Below, one piece after another: positions 24,524 through 34,214 of a stretch of 64,000 nt of DNA. Source of the stretch: JAGVSR01 sp963750715. Lineage in GTDB: Bacteria > Pseudomonadota > Alphaproteobacteria > Rhizobiales > Hyphomicrobiaceae. The stretch covers positions 620,001 to 684,000 of the forward strand of contig CAVVRP010000012.1 in NCBI GenBank assembly GCA_963750715.1. Direction: 5' to 3'. The position numbers were made by a program, and so were the translations under genes. Below the pieces are notes generated by a model. It saw only the letters and a program-made list of their open reading frames with translations. It did not search any database and was not told the DNA's origin. The first letter of the stretch is position 1. Every line of letters begins with the position of its first letter.

Positions 24524-26539
24524 TCACGTCTCCGCGCGCTTTGCCATAGCCGTGCACGACGCTGACGAAAGTCGAGCGCGTGTAGCGGGACAAGATAGCG
24601 CCGGACACCGTCGGGACGCTTTACGGATCTCGCCGTCGACTATCGCATGGTTGAGGCGGTTGTGATCGCCGCTGACGATGGTGGCGCCTGAAAACCACCG
24701 TGCCGCGGTTACGCCGAACGCTGCAAATCCTTCTTCCGAAATCGTCGTGAATTGGTCGATGCCGGCTGCTATCGCGATGTGGAAGACATTAAAATCGTCG
24801 TAGGCCAGACTGCCGTAGCGGCCAGCGAACGCGGGATCAGCGACGAGGTCGAAAGCCTGGTCTGCGGCTGTGTCCGCCGAGACGGCGTTCGTGTTCACCA
24901 CCAATTTGAACGGACCGAACCGCTGGCACACACCGATGATATCGCCACCCGGCGCCACGTCCAATTGGTGAAACTCGGCAAACGGGGCCCGCGTGGATGC
25001 GTAGCTCGCCGCCGTGCCGAAACGCGCGGCATCGAGTGTCCTGATCAGGCCCTTCGTACAGAACGTCCCGCACGAAGGGCTATTGATGCTGACGAGATCC
25101 CACGTGCCGGGCTCGGCCAATACGCGCTGTGTCGCCGTAAAATCGCTGATGTGAGCGTCGACATGCAAAGTACATCCGCCGGTTTTGCTATAGGGCTGGA
25201 CGATGATCGGATCGTCATAGCCTTCCCAACCCAGAACATTGATGTGGAGTTCGTTCAATCTGGCGGTTCCGCCTTCGCCGAACTCGAGGACCCTGCCGTT
25301 TTCGGCGTAATGCAGCACGATCTCAGCAGCGAGATCGCTCGGTGATGCCCCGTCAATCCGCAGGCGTTCGGAAATGTTACGCAGCGCCGTGATCTGGGCC
25401 TGCCGCTCAGGTGTCTCTCCCAGAAGCGGCGCCAAGGCGGAGGCCAATTTGAAAGCCGTGCAGTCCTCCTGTAGGAACTCCGGATAGATGTTGTGGCCGG
25501 CCACGAGATTGGCCAGCACGACACTCGGAATCTTCAGGGAGCGGCGCAAAATCGGCGCAACCAGTTTATCGACGCGGTAGGCGACGACCGTTGGCGTTCC
25601 CGCGAGTGCGAGTTCCAGCGTCACGGTACCCGAAGCGGTGAGCGCGGCATGCGCGAGCCGGAAGGCGGCAAACTTGTCATCTTCGTTCTCGACAAAATGC
25701 ACGCGCGCCGGCCACGAGGCGACGCTCGCCTCAACCATGCCACGTACGGAAGGCACGACCGCAACGATCACATCCACTGACCCCATCGCTTGCGCGAGGA
25801 GCCCAACCGCCTCGCTGAACGCGGGCATCAGGCGTTCGACTTCCGACGACCGGCTTCCGGGCAGCACGAGAAGTATGGCGCTGTCCGGCGTCAATCCCAA
25901 CCGGTGGAACAGCGCGACCGGATCACGGCTGGCGATCCAGTCGTACCGCTCGATAAGCGGGTGTCCGACATAGCTGCAGGCGGGCCCGCCGAGGCGCTGA
26001 TGCGCTTCCGGCTCGAACGGCAGCAGCGCCATGACGTGGTCGATGTAGCGGCGCATCTTGCGTGCGCGGCCCGAACGCCAGGCCCACACGCTAGGACTGA
26101 CGTAGTCGATGATCGGGATGTCTGGATTACGCGCACGGATGCGCTTGGCGATCGGGTGCGTGAACTCGGGCGCATCGATGATGACGACGGCATCGGGCTC
26201 CGCCGCCACAGCAGACGTCGCCGTGGCGAAAACGCGTCGTGCGATGCGAGGCAGGCGCGGAAGGATCGAAAGCGGCCCCATCACTGCCACTTCTTCGATC
26301 GGGAACTGGGAAATGAGCCCTTCGCGGCGCATCTCCTCGCCGCCGACGCCGAGATAGCACACGCGTGTCTTCGCCCGCCGGTTAATCGCGGCCATCAGCT
26401 TGCCGCCGAGCACGTCGCCCGAGTACTCACCCGCGATCATGAACAGGCGGAATTCGCTCGCCTGCCCCGAGGGCTGCGCTTTCGGATCTTGAGCCGGGTG
26501 GCTCCCCGAAGCCGGAGCGCCGAAACTGGACTGCGTCAT
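24524..26539 (-). CDS. lpxB: Lipid-A-disaccharide synthase fused to a truncated solute-binding-protein-like domain
   Basis: 671 residues where LpxB is normally ~390. Residues ~30-420 are a complete GT19 LpxB: IAGEYSGDVLGGKLM, VIIDAPEFTHPIAKRIR, YVSPSVWAWRSGRARKM, YVGHPLIERYD, LVLPGSRSSEVERLMP, SGTVTLELALAGTP and LVAGHNIYPEFLQED. It joins UDP-diacylglucosamine and lipid X. From ~428 (NELHINVLGWEGYDDPIIV) to ~640 the frame continues into a PotD/PotF-like periplasmic-binding fold (FKLVVNTNAV, FDLVADPAFAGRYG, IVSGDHNRLNHAIVDGEI) without a signal peptide. It loses family resemblance after GEIRK, where another frame opens. The start overlaps lpxI by four bases (ATGA). The tail may be a captured gene remnant rather than a working domain. 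Confidence 0.85.
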   Translation of the reverse strand: MTQSSFGAPASGSHPAQDPKAQPSGQASEFRLFMIAGEYSGDVLGGKLMAAINRRAKTRVCYLGVGGEEMRREGLISQFPIEEVAVMGPLSILPRLPRIARRVFATATSAVAAEPDAVVIIDAPEFTHPIAKRIRARNPDIPIIDYVSPSVWAWRSGRARKMRRYIDHVMALLPFEPEAHQRLGGPACSYVGHPLIERYDWIASRDPVALFHRLGLTPDSAILLVLPGSRSSEVERLMPAFSEAVGLLAQAMGSVDVIVAVVPSVRGMVEASVASWPARVHFVENEDDKFAAFRLAHAALTASGTVTLELALAGTPTVVAYRVDKLVAPILRRSLKIPSVVLANLVAGHNIYPEFLQEDCTAFKLASALAPLLGETPERQAQITALRNISERLRIDGASPSDLAAEIVLHYAENGRVLEFGEGGTARLNELHINVLGWEGYDDPIIVQPYSKTGGCTLHVDAHISDFTATQRVLAEPGTWDLVSINSPSCGTFCTKGLIRTLDAARFGTAASYASTRAPFAEFHQLDVAPGGDIIGVCQRFGPFKLVVNTNAVSADTAADQAFDLVADPAFAGRYGSLAYDDFNVFHIAIAAGIDQFTTISEEGFAAFGVTAARWFSGATIVSGDHNRLNHAIVDGEIRKASRRCPALSCPATRARLSSASCTAMAKRAET

Positions 26540-27828
26540 ACTCCGGTTTCCCCTGTGGCCCGATCGGCCGCCAGCACGGCGAGCCCGAGGCGATCGGCCT
26601 CCGCTAGAACGGCCGGTTGCAAGGCACGCCCGGCATCCCTGCCATCAATGACAATCGCCGGCAAGTCGGTGGCGGCCGCTTGCGCCACAAGAGCGCCATC
26701 GATGACGCAATCGCGGCTCAAGACGGCGACCCCACAGCCGCCCATCCGCCAGCGGCGTCCCCATTGCCTGAGTGTTCCGGCCCTTTCGAGCATAGCCCGC
26801 TCACCTTCGCCGGCTTCGACCGCGAGAACGTGTCCACGCACGACGACAACGGCTTTCGTGCGGTGGAAGGGAGCAAGACTGGCGCAAACGGCCAGCCCCT
26901 TGCGTGCGTCGTTCAGTTGAGACGCCGTCGCGGGGCGACGCCCTATTGTCGAGAAAGGAGACAACGCGGAGGATACAACAGGCGCGACGTCGGCGCCGCT
27001 ATCCTCGCAGCCCGCAACGAAAACTCCGGTGCGCATGGCCTCCTCTTCGAGCCGCTCTCGGTCGACGGCGAGCACGGCGCCGGCCAGCACGCCGATGCCT
27101 TCCAGGCCGGCGGCTGCCGCGCGGCTGACGGTCTGCGGTCCGATCGCCGGCATGTCCACGCGCAATTCTTGACCCGGCTTGGGCCGCTTGACCAGAACGC
27201 CGCCCGCGTCTCCGGACGTTCGTCCTGACATCAGCCGCTGCAACATCCTGTCGGTCCCCTCGGCCCCCTCGATCGCCACAACGCGGCCATTGCGAACAAC
27301 GACCGCTTGTCCGATGTCGTGACGCCCGAGAGCCCGAATGACTGCGAAACCAATTGCTATGTCGGCAGCCCACCTGGGGGAAAGCTCCGGCGCGCCGATG
27401 ACCTGCCGCTTGACGACGAGATCCGGCGCTAGGTCCGCAGGGCCGACGACCGTATAGCCGTGTCCTTCGAAGAACCGGATCACGGATCGCAACACGCCAT
27501 CGTCGCCACCCGAACGATAGACCCGCAGGATAGCTGGCAAGTTGCGCAAGAAGCCCAGATCCGGCTTGATGCGGGCGAGGTCCGGCCGCGACACACGCCC
27601 CACGATGACGAGTTCCGTAACGCCCGCGTCCTCGAAAGCCCGCAGCATCGCGCCGATTTCACCCCATCGCACAACCGTCGTCGGGAGCGAGCCGAAGTCC
27701 GCCCCGCCCTCACCGTTGAGGATCACGACGTGGACCGGCAAGCCGCGGGCCGCCGCGGCTCGCGCGACTTCGCGCGGCAGTTCTCCGCCGCCGGCCAGCA
27801 CGCCGATGGTGCGCACAGATGCATTCAT
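26536..27828 (-). CDS. lpxI: UDP-2,3-diacylglucosamine pyrophosphatase LpxI with duplicated C-terminal domain
   Basis: 430 residues, against ~270-290 for typical LpxI (DUF1009). The N-terminal part (IGVLAGGGELPREVARAA, VVRWGEIGAML, LVIVGRVSRPDL) and the first C-terminal domain (~174-274; VVVRNGRVVAIEGAEGTDRM, RVDMPAIGPQTV) match the family, which hydrolyses UDP-diacylglucosamine to lipid X. A second, diverged copy of the C-terminal domain follows (~325-422; VVVRGHVLAVEAGEGERAML). It lies between lpxA and lpxB, as in most alphaproteobacteria that lack LpxH. A GTG three codons upstream of the ATG is an alternative start. Confidence 0.88.
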   Translation of the reverse strand: MNASVRTIGVLAGGGELPREVARAAAARGLPVHVVILNGEGGADFGSLPTTVVRWGEIGAMLRAFEDAGVTELVIVGRVSRPDLARIKPDLGFLRNLPAILRVYRSGGDDGVLRSVIRFFEGHGYTVVGPADLAPDLVVKRQVIGAPELSPRWAADIAIGFAVIRALGRHDIGQAVVVRNGRVVAIEGAEGTDRMLQRLMSGRTSGDAGGVLVKRPKPGQELRVDMPAIGPQTVSRAAAAGLEGIGVLAGAVLAVDRERLEEEAMRTGVFVAGCEDSGADVAPVVSSALSPFSTIGRRPATASQLNDARKGLAVCASLAPFHRTKAVVVVRGHVLAVEAGEGERAMLERAGTLRQWGRRWRMGGCGVAVLSRDCVIDGALVAQAAATDLPAIVIDGRDAGRALQPAVLAEADRLGLAVLAADRATGETGV

Positions 27829-27840
27829 AGAGGGCACGTG

Positions 27841-28647
27841 TCAGGCGTCAGCGGTATCGCGCGGCGTGCAGACCGAGCGCTTACCGCCGGCACGGATGAA
27901 CTCCACGATCTCGACCACGATCGGGTGATCCTTGAATTCGGATGCGACGTCCTCGACTCTTTCGAGCAGCGTGCCCTCAGCCGCGAACAGCAGGCGGTAG
28001 GCCCGCCGCAGGTCGTGAATCTGCGCACGGCTGAACCCTCGTCGCTGCAAGCCAACGATGTTGAGACCGGAGAGATGCGCCCGATTGCCGAGCGCCATGC
28101 CATACGGGATAAGATCCTGCTCGAGTCCGGACATGCCGCCCAGAAATGCGTGGGCCCCAACGCGTGCAAACTGGATGACGGCGGCGCCGCCGCCCAGGAT
28201 GGCGTAGTCGCCAACGGTACAATGTCCGGCAAGCATGACATTGTTCGAAAAGATCACGTTGTTGCCGACACGGCAATCGTGACCCACGTGGCTGTTGGCC
28301 AGGAACGCGCAGCCATCTCCAACCTCAGTGACGAGGCCGCCACCTTCCGTGCCCGGATTTATCGTCACGCCTTCGCGGATAATGCAGTTGGCCCCGATCA
28401 ACAACGTCGATGGTTCCCCCTTGTATTTCAGATCCTGCGGCTGGTGGCCGATGGATGCGAACGGGAAGATGCGCGTGCCGGCGCCGACCCTTGTTCGCCC
28501 AGTGATTACGGCGTGGCTGATCAGTTCGACGCCTTCGCCGAGTTCAACGTCCGCCCCGACCGTGCAGAATGGCCCGATGTTGACGCCCGCGCCAATGCGC
28601 GCGCCGGTCTCGACAATGGACGTCGGATGGATTTCTGGCTCAGCCAT
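27841..28647 (-). CDS. lpxA: Acyl-ACP--UDP-N-acetylglucosamine O-acyltransferase
   Basis: 268 residues, a left-handed parallel beta-helix made of hexapeptide repeats (IHPTSIVETGARIGAGVNIG onwards). HVGHDCRVGNNVIFSNNV holds the catalytic histidine, and a C-terminal helical cap follows (RRAYRLLFAAEGTLLERV). It transfers an R-3-hydroxyacyl chain to UDP-GlcNAc, the first step of lipid A synthesis. It overlaps fabZ by eight bases and is followed by lpxI. Confidence 0.95.
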   Translation of the reverse strand: MAEPEIHPTSIVETGARIGAGVNIGPFCTVGADVELGEGVELISHAVITGRTRVGAGTRIFPFASIGHQPQDLKYKGEPSTLLIGANCIIREGVTINPGTEGGGLVTEVGDGCAFLANSHVGHDCRVGNNVIFSNNVMLAGHCTVGDYAILGGGAAVIQFARVGAHAFLGGMSGLEQDLIPYGMALGNRAHLSGLNIVGLQRRGFSRAQIHDLRRAYRLLFAAEGTLLERVEDVASEFKDHPIVVEIVEFIRAGGKRSVCTPRDTADA

Positions 28648-29143
28648 TCTTGCTCACGGCGAACGCTCTTGCTTCCGCCGTGTCCGCCAGCATAGCGCTG
28701 ATCTCGGCCTCGGCCACGACCTGGCCATTGACCCTGGCCTCTCCGTAGAAGCGCCAGACCCGGCCCCGGTTTCTGATTTTCCTGACATGATAGTGCAGTT
28801 GATCGCCGGGCAGTACGGGCTTTCTGAATTTTGCGTTGTCTATCCCCATGAAGTAGACGAGTTCCGCCTTGTAGTCCTCGCCGAGGCTATGCACGCACAG
28901 CGCGCCGGCCGTCTGCGCCAGGCCTTCGATGATGAGGACCCCCGGCATGACCGGGTATTGAGGGAAGTGTCCCTGGAAGAACGGCTCATTTATGGTGACG
29001 TTCTTGACGCCGACGCAGCTCTCATCCCCATTCATATCGTACATGCGGTCGAGCATCAAAAACGGGTAGCGATGCGGGAGGAGTTTCATCACCCGAGCTA
29101 TATCTGCCGTGGCAAGAGTCGTGGTCTTCGTCACGTCGTCCAT
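28640..29143 (-). CDS. fabZ: 3-hydroxyacyl-[acyl-carrier-protein] dehydratase FabZ
   Basis: 167 residues with the hot-dog fold: LPHRYPFLMLDRM (catalytic histidine), GHFPQYPVMPGVLIIEGLAQ (catalytic acid), and FRKPVLPGDQL. It dehydrates 3-hydroxyacyl-ACP in fatty-acid elongation and competes with LpxA/LpxD for the same pool, which explains the shared operon. The ATG at 29143 is preceded by GAGGAAC; an upstream in-frame ATG at 29197 would overlap lpxD and lacks family match. Confidence 0.94.
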   Translation of the reverse strand: MDDVTKTTTLATADIARVMKLLPHRYPFLMLDRMYDMNGDESCVGVKNVTINEPFFQGHFPQYPVMPGVLIIEGLAQTAGALCVHSLGEDYKAELVYFMGIDNAKFRKPVLPGDQLHYHVRKIRNRGRVWRFYGEARVNGQVVAEAEISAMLADTAEARAFAVSKNG

Positions 29144-29193
29144 GTTCCTCGCGCTCCATGCACCGGTTCCCCGGCGCACTCGTTCACCCGTAC

Positions 29194-30255
29194 TCATTCC
29201 CCACCGTCGTCCGACGAGTCTCTCGAGCCGGCCCCGTTACGCTCGGCCAAGTGCCGGACGGCGGCCAGTTCCCGGGCCCATGTCTTCAACGGCTTCGCCG
29301 GAGTTCCGCCGACGATGCCGCCAGGCGGGACATCATTCTTGGGATGAGACGCTCCGGCAACCTGAGCTCCCGTGCCGACCCGGATATGCCCGGCGGTACC
29401 GGACTGGCCACCCATCACCACGTAGTCGCCAAGTTCAGTAGACCCGGCAATTCCGGTCGCTCCGCAGATCACGCAGTGACGCCCGATGACAACGTTGTGC
29501 CCGATCTGGACGAGATTATCAATTTTGGTGCCTTCTCCGATGATCGTATCCTTAAGAGATCCCCGGTCGATCGCCGTATTGGCGCCGATCTCAACGTTGT
29601 CCTGGATGATGACACGGCCGATTTGTGGCACTTTGACGTGCCCTCCGGATCCCATGGCGAAGCCGAAGCCGTCCTGGCCGATGCGGACCCCGGAATGCAG
29701 GATGACGCGATCGCCGACCAACGCGTGGGTCACGGTTGCAAGCGCCCCGACGTAGCATCCCCGACCAATTTCCACTCGGTAACCGATCACGGCTCCGGCG
29801 GCAACGCGGGTGCCCCGCCCGATGCGAGCCTCCGGACCGATGACGACCCCAGGTTCCAGCACGACGCCCGCTTCCAGCTCCGCCGACGGATCGACAGCCA
29901 TGCCGGTCAGACCGATTGCGGCCTTCGGCTGCATCGCGTCGGGATAGAACTGCTGGAGCGCCAGGGCGAACGACCGGTACGGCGTTTTTGACGGCAGAGC
30001 GAGTGTGCCCGGCGGCGCACGGCCGGCAAGAACCGGTGCGATGAGACACGCGCCAGCTTTGGTCTCTGCCAGGAGGCGGAGATACTTGCGATTGTCGAGG
30101 AACGTCAGATCACCGGCGGCCGCATCTGCCAGGGGCCGCACGTCCGCAACCATCATGTTCGGATCGGCGTTGTCGGGAAGGACGAAGGCGCAGGCCTCTG
30201 CGACCGTCGCCAGCGGAAAGGGGCCGGCATTCCTGAAGAAACCAGGATGCTCCAT
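29194..30255 (-). CDS. lpxD: UDP-3-O-(3-hydroxyacyl)glucosamine N-acyltransferase
   Basis: 353 residues: an N-terminal uridine-binding domain (~1-105), then hexapeptide-repeat beta-helix turns with the catalytic histidine region (DNLVQIGHNVVIGRHCVI) and a C-terminal arm (KNDVPPGGIVGGTPAKPLKTW). It adds the second hydroxyacyl chain in lipid A synthesis. Downstream of bamA by 155 bases; the skp/ompH gene often found between bamA and lpxD elsewhere is absent. Confidence 0.95.
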   Translation of the reverse strand: MEHPGFFRNAGPFPLATVAEACAFVLPDNADPNMMVADVRPLADAAAGDLTFLDNRKYLRLLAETKAGACLIAPVLAGRAPPGTLALPSKTPYRSFALALQQFYPDAMQPKAAIGLTGMAVDPSAELEAGVVLEPGVVIGPEARIGRGTRVAAGAVIGYRVEIGRGCYVGALATVTHALVGDRVILHSGVRIGQDGFGFAMGSGGHVKVPQIGRVIIQDNVEIGANTAIDRGSLKDTIIGEGTKIDNLVQIGHNVVIGRHCVICGATGIAGSTELGDYVVMGGQSGTAGHIRVGTGAQVAGASHPKNDVPPGGIVGGTPAKPLKTWARELAAVRHLAERNGAGSRDSSDDGGE

Positions 30256-30410
30256 AACCGCAAGAACCTTTTATGTGTTCTGCGAGGCGAAGGCGCCTGC
30301 CGAACACCTGTGCGCGCCGCACAATGCGGACCGCCCAGCAATATAACGGCGCATGACGCCGTACAAGCGAGACGCGCAGTCCACCGTGGACCAGCCCGCC
30401 GCGCCGCAGC

Positions 30411-32823
30411 TTAGAATTTTGTCGAGGCGCCGAAGCGGAACTTCTGTTCCTTGTCGTAGCTCTCTTTCGAGAGCGGCTCCGCGTAGTCGACACGGAGCGG
30501 ACCAACCGGCGAGTTCCACAGAAGGCTGACGCCCACGGAGGACCGCAGCGCCGAGTCGTCGACAAGATCGAAGGTGCTGGTCGGATTGGTAGCCGAGAGA
30601 TCCTTCATCGACTGGCTGGCGTTGAACAGCGAGCCTGCGTCAGCGAACACAGCGCCGCTGATGCCGAGATCGTCAGGCACAAGAGGGATTGGGAACCGCA
30701 GTTCCGCCGTAGCGCCCCAGAACGTCTGGCCGCCAAGCGCGTCGCCCGTCACCAAGTCGCGCGGACCGTAACCGGCACGCTCGAAACCGCGAACCGTTTC
30801 ACCGCCCTTGAAGAAAAGGTCAAGTAGGCGGACGTCGTCGCCACCCCAGCCCTCAATCTGGCCACCGACGACGCGGCCGATAAGGGTGATCTTTTCAGTA
30901 ATGGGATAATAAGCGCGGCCTTCGCCCTGCACTCGCACGTAGTTCACGTCGCCACCAAGACCGGCGAAGTCCGAAGCGAGCTGCAGGTAATAGCCGCTCG
31001 TGGGATTACGCGGATGGTTGCGCTTGTCGTAGGTGAGCGTGCCGCCGAGGGCAGAAGTCCAGTAGACCTCGTCCTGGCAGTTTGGATCTTGCCCTGAGAT
31101 GAGATTCGTCGCCCCGCAGGCATCCTTGACGGCGATCGAGGCGTTGTTTTCCACGTCGAAGATCTGATCACGCGACAAGGTATAGCCGGTCTGCATCCAG
31201 AGATCTTCTGCAAGCGGGAAACCGATGCGAAGCGTGCCGCCCGTCTTCCGGCTCTTGAAGCCGGAAGTCCTGCTGCTGATCGAGCTCTTTGTGAAACAAA
31301 TCGAAGCCGGCCGAGATGTTGCGATCGAGGAAGCGCGGTTCGGTGAACGACAAGTCGATCTGCGCACGCTCCACGGAGCCGGCAAGCTTCAAGCGCAGAA
31401 ACTGGCCGTTACCCATCAGGTTGCGCTCGGTGATGCTAACGTCGCCGATCACGCCTTCCGACGTCGAATAACCCGCGCCAAAGGACAGCTCACCTGTCGA
31501 CTGCTCCTGGAGTTCCACATCGAGAACGACGCGATCGGGTGATGAACCGGGACGCCGCTTGATCTCGACGCTCTTGAAGATTCCGAGGCCCTGGAGCCGC
31601 TTCTTCGCGCGGTCGACCAGAAGAGGGTTGAATGCGTCGCCTTCTGCAAGGCGGAACTCGCGCCGGATGACGTAATCCTTGGTGCGCTCGTTGCCAATGA
31701 TGTTAATGCGCTCGATGTAGACGCGCGGACCTTCATCGATCGCATAAACGATGCCGATCGTGCGATTCGCAGCATCCGGCGTGGCGCGCGGACGAACGCG
31801 GGCAAAGGCAAAGCCCTGCTCGGCTGCCGCAAGGGTCAACCGCTCAACGGTCTTGTCGACGTCGGCGCCGTTGTAGATGTCGCCGGAATCGGTCAGCAAG
31901 TCACCGTTGAGGCTGTTCCCGTCGAGACCTTCGAGTGAGCTTTCGATGCTGACATTGCCGAAGTTGTAACGCACACCTTCTTCGATGGCGAAGTTGACGA
32001 AGAACCCCGAACCGTCGCGATCAAGCTCAGCGTTGGCGGCGACCACGCGCGCATCAGCGTACCCATTCTTCAGATAGAACTGTCGCAGAAGCTCGCGATC
32101 GAGATTCATGCGGTCGGGATCGTAGATGCTGGTGCCCTTGAGGAAATCGAACCAGCCCGACGGCGTCGTTGAGATGATATCGCGCAGGTCACTGTCGGAG
32201 AAGGCGGTGTTACCGGTAAAATTGATACCCTTGACCTTCGTCGCGCCGCCTTCGTTGATTTCGAAGACGAGGTTCACGCGGCTCTGTTCGAGCTCGATGA
32301 TCTTCGGCTCGACGGTCGCTGCAAAGCGACCTTGCCGACGGTAGACGTCGAGAATGCGCTGGACGTCCGATTGAACGCGAGCGCGGGTGAAGACCGAACG
32401 TGGCTTCAATTGCACTTCCGCTCGCAGCGTATCGGCGTCGACTTCGCTGTTGCCTTCGAACGCTACCTGATTGACGACCGGGTTTTCGACGACAGTCACG
32501 ACCACGTCCGAGCCCTGGCGATCGATCGATACGTCGGAAAACAAGCCTGTGGCGAACAACGCCTTGAGCGATCCGTCGACCTTGCCAGCGTCGTAGGCAT
32601 CGCCCTTCGAAAACAGCAGATACGAACGGACCGTCTCGGGCTCGACGCGGCGGTTGCCCTCGATGCGGATGTCCTGCACGATGCCCTGCGCCGCTGCCGG
32701 AGCCGTCATCAAGGCTATATCGCCGAGCACCGCCATCGGGGCGGTCAAAGCTAGCAGCACAAGAAGGCGCCAGCCCCCCGAGTAGATGATCCGAAACTTC
32801 GGCATCCGCGGATCTGCTCTCAT
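30411..32823 (-). CDS. bamA: Outer-membrane protein assembly factor BamA (one-base frameshift in this sequence)
   Basis: The gene encodes ~803 residues if one extra base at about 31263 is removed. A signal peptide ends near APAAAQGIVQDI. Five POTRA repeats follow (VQDIRIEGNRRVEPETV; NQVAFEGNSEVDADTL; KVKGINFTGNTAFSDSDL; the later ones to ~420). The 16-strand barrel carries the lid-loop VRGFERAGYGPRD and ends in phenylalanine (FGASTKF), the outer-membrane insertion signal. The frame breaks between KELDQQQDF and GFKSRKTGGTLRIGF. BamA is essential, so the break is most likely a sequencing or assembly error. Lies between rseP and lpxD, the classical envelope-biogenesis order. Confidence 0.92.
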
Positions 32824-33008
32824 TTTTCGCCGATCCCCCTCTGCTCGGTCCGCTTCGGCGGCGCCTGACCGAACAATCCTCCCGGAGACCAATCCGACGA
32901 ATCAAAAACCGATGTGGAATCTGATTCGAGACTGATCATCACGATCGCTTTTAACGATTCAATAACCCCTGTGGAAGTGGCAAGAATACGTCACCGATCG
33001 GGAAAGAG

Positions 33009-34160
33009 TCAGCCGCCTGGAAACCAACTCTTGAGTGTCGGTAAGTCATTGATTGTGGCGAAAATCATCAAGCTCAGTACAAATGCCATTCCGATCCGAA
33101 AACCGATCTCCTGAGCCTTCTCGCTGAGCGGCTTCCGACGGATCGCCTCGAGGGCGTAGAACATCAAATGACCGCCGTCCAATAATGGAATCGGAAAAAG
33201 GTTCAGCAGCCCGACGCTGACCGATATCCAGGCAACGAGGTTGACCACATACTCCAACCCCTGCTTGGCCGCCTTGTTGGCGATGTCGGCAATGCGGATG
33301 GGTCCGCCCAACTGATCGGCGTTCTGGCGACCGCCGAAGATATCGCCGATGTACCCGAGCGTGCTGGTGATGATGAAGCTCGTTTGCTTGACGGCCAGCA
33401 CTACGGCCTCGCCGAGTCCGGGCTGATAGGTCTTGATGCTGTCGGGCGTCGTCGTCCGCTTGATGCCTATGACGACTGAAGTGACCTTCTGTCCGCTTTC
33501 ATCGGCCTGCTCGCGAAGTTCCGGCGTAACTTTGAGTTGTAGCGTCTGCTCGCCGCGGCTCACGAGCACATCCAGATCCCGGCCGACGTTGGTCGTGATG
33601 ATCTTTTGAACGTCTTCGAAACCGCCGATCTTCTTTCCGGAAATTTCCAGAACCAGGTCGCCCTGCTGGAATCCGGCGCGATCAGCCGGACTGCCGGGCA
33701 CAACCCCATCAATTCGCGCTTCGGTTGAATGGACGCCGTAGATCAGGAACCAGGCGGCGAAGATCACAATCGCCAGGAGGAAATTGGCCATCGGCCCCGC
33801 GGCAACCACGGCCGCGCGCTGCCACAGGGTTTTGCCGTGGAAGGAGCCCGCTCGCTCGGCCGGAGACATACGTTCGAGTGCATCGCGCGACGGTGTGCTG
33901 GCCGAGGTCTCGTCGTCGAGGAACTTCACGTAGCCGCCAAGCGGAACCCAGGCGACGCGCCAGCGCGTTCCGTAACGGTCGTAAAATCCGAAGATTTCCG
34001 GTCCAAAGCCGATCGAGAAGGCCTTCACGGTGACGCCACACCAGCGGGCGACCAGGAAGTGTCCCAGTTCGTGGATGAACACCACGACCGTCAGGACGAA
34101 CAGGAACGGGAGCGCCGACAAGACCCCGTTGACGACGAACTGCAACGCGCCTTCGATCAT
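33009..34160 (-). CDS. rseP: Site-2 intramembrane zinc protease RseP
   Basis: 383 residues with four membrane segments. The zinc motif HELGH lies in the first helix (VVVFIHELGHFLVARW). One visible PDZ domain spans ~125-215 (DGVVPGSPADRAGFQQGD), and the third zinc ligand region is NLFPIPLLDGGHLMF. It cleaves transmembrane anti-sigma factors or signal-peptide remnants within the inner membrane. Next to bamA, as in most proteobacteria. A substrate is not evident: the only anti-sigma in the window, ChrR, is soluble. Confidence 0.93.
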   Translation of the reverse strand: MIEGALQFVVNGVLSALPFLFVLTVVVFIHELGHFLVARWCGVTVKAFSIGFGPEIFGFYDRYGTRWRVAWVPLGGYVKFLDDETSASTPSRDALERMSPAERAGSFHGKTLWQRAAVVAAGPMANFLLAIVIFAAWFLIYGVHSTEARIDGVVPGSPADRAGFQQGDLVLEISGKKIGGFEDVQKIITTNVGRDLDVLVSRGEQTLQLKVTPELREQADESGQKVTSVVIGIKRTTTPDSIKTYQPGLGEAVVLAVKQTSFIITSTLGYIGDIFGGRQNADQLGGPIRIADIANKAAKQGLEYVVNLVAWISVSVGLLNLFPIPLLDGGHLMFYALEAIRRKPLSEKAQEIGFRIGMAFVLSLMIFATINDLPTLKSWFPGG

Positions 34161-34214
34161 ATGCCGGCCACTCCTAGTGTTGGCGATGTCCGTTCGAGAT
34201 AGGGCCTGCCGGCG

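Noticed and set aside
31255..31270. Programmed ribosomal frameshifting in bamA, proS or nuoG
   Set aside because: No slippery heptamer or downstream pseudoknot is evident, and three unrelated core genes with the same problem point to sequence error.
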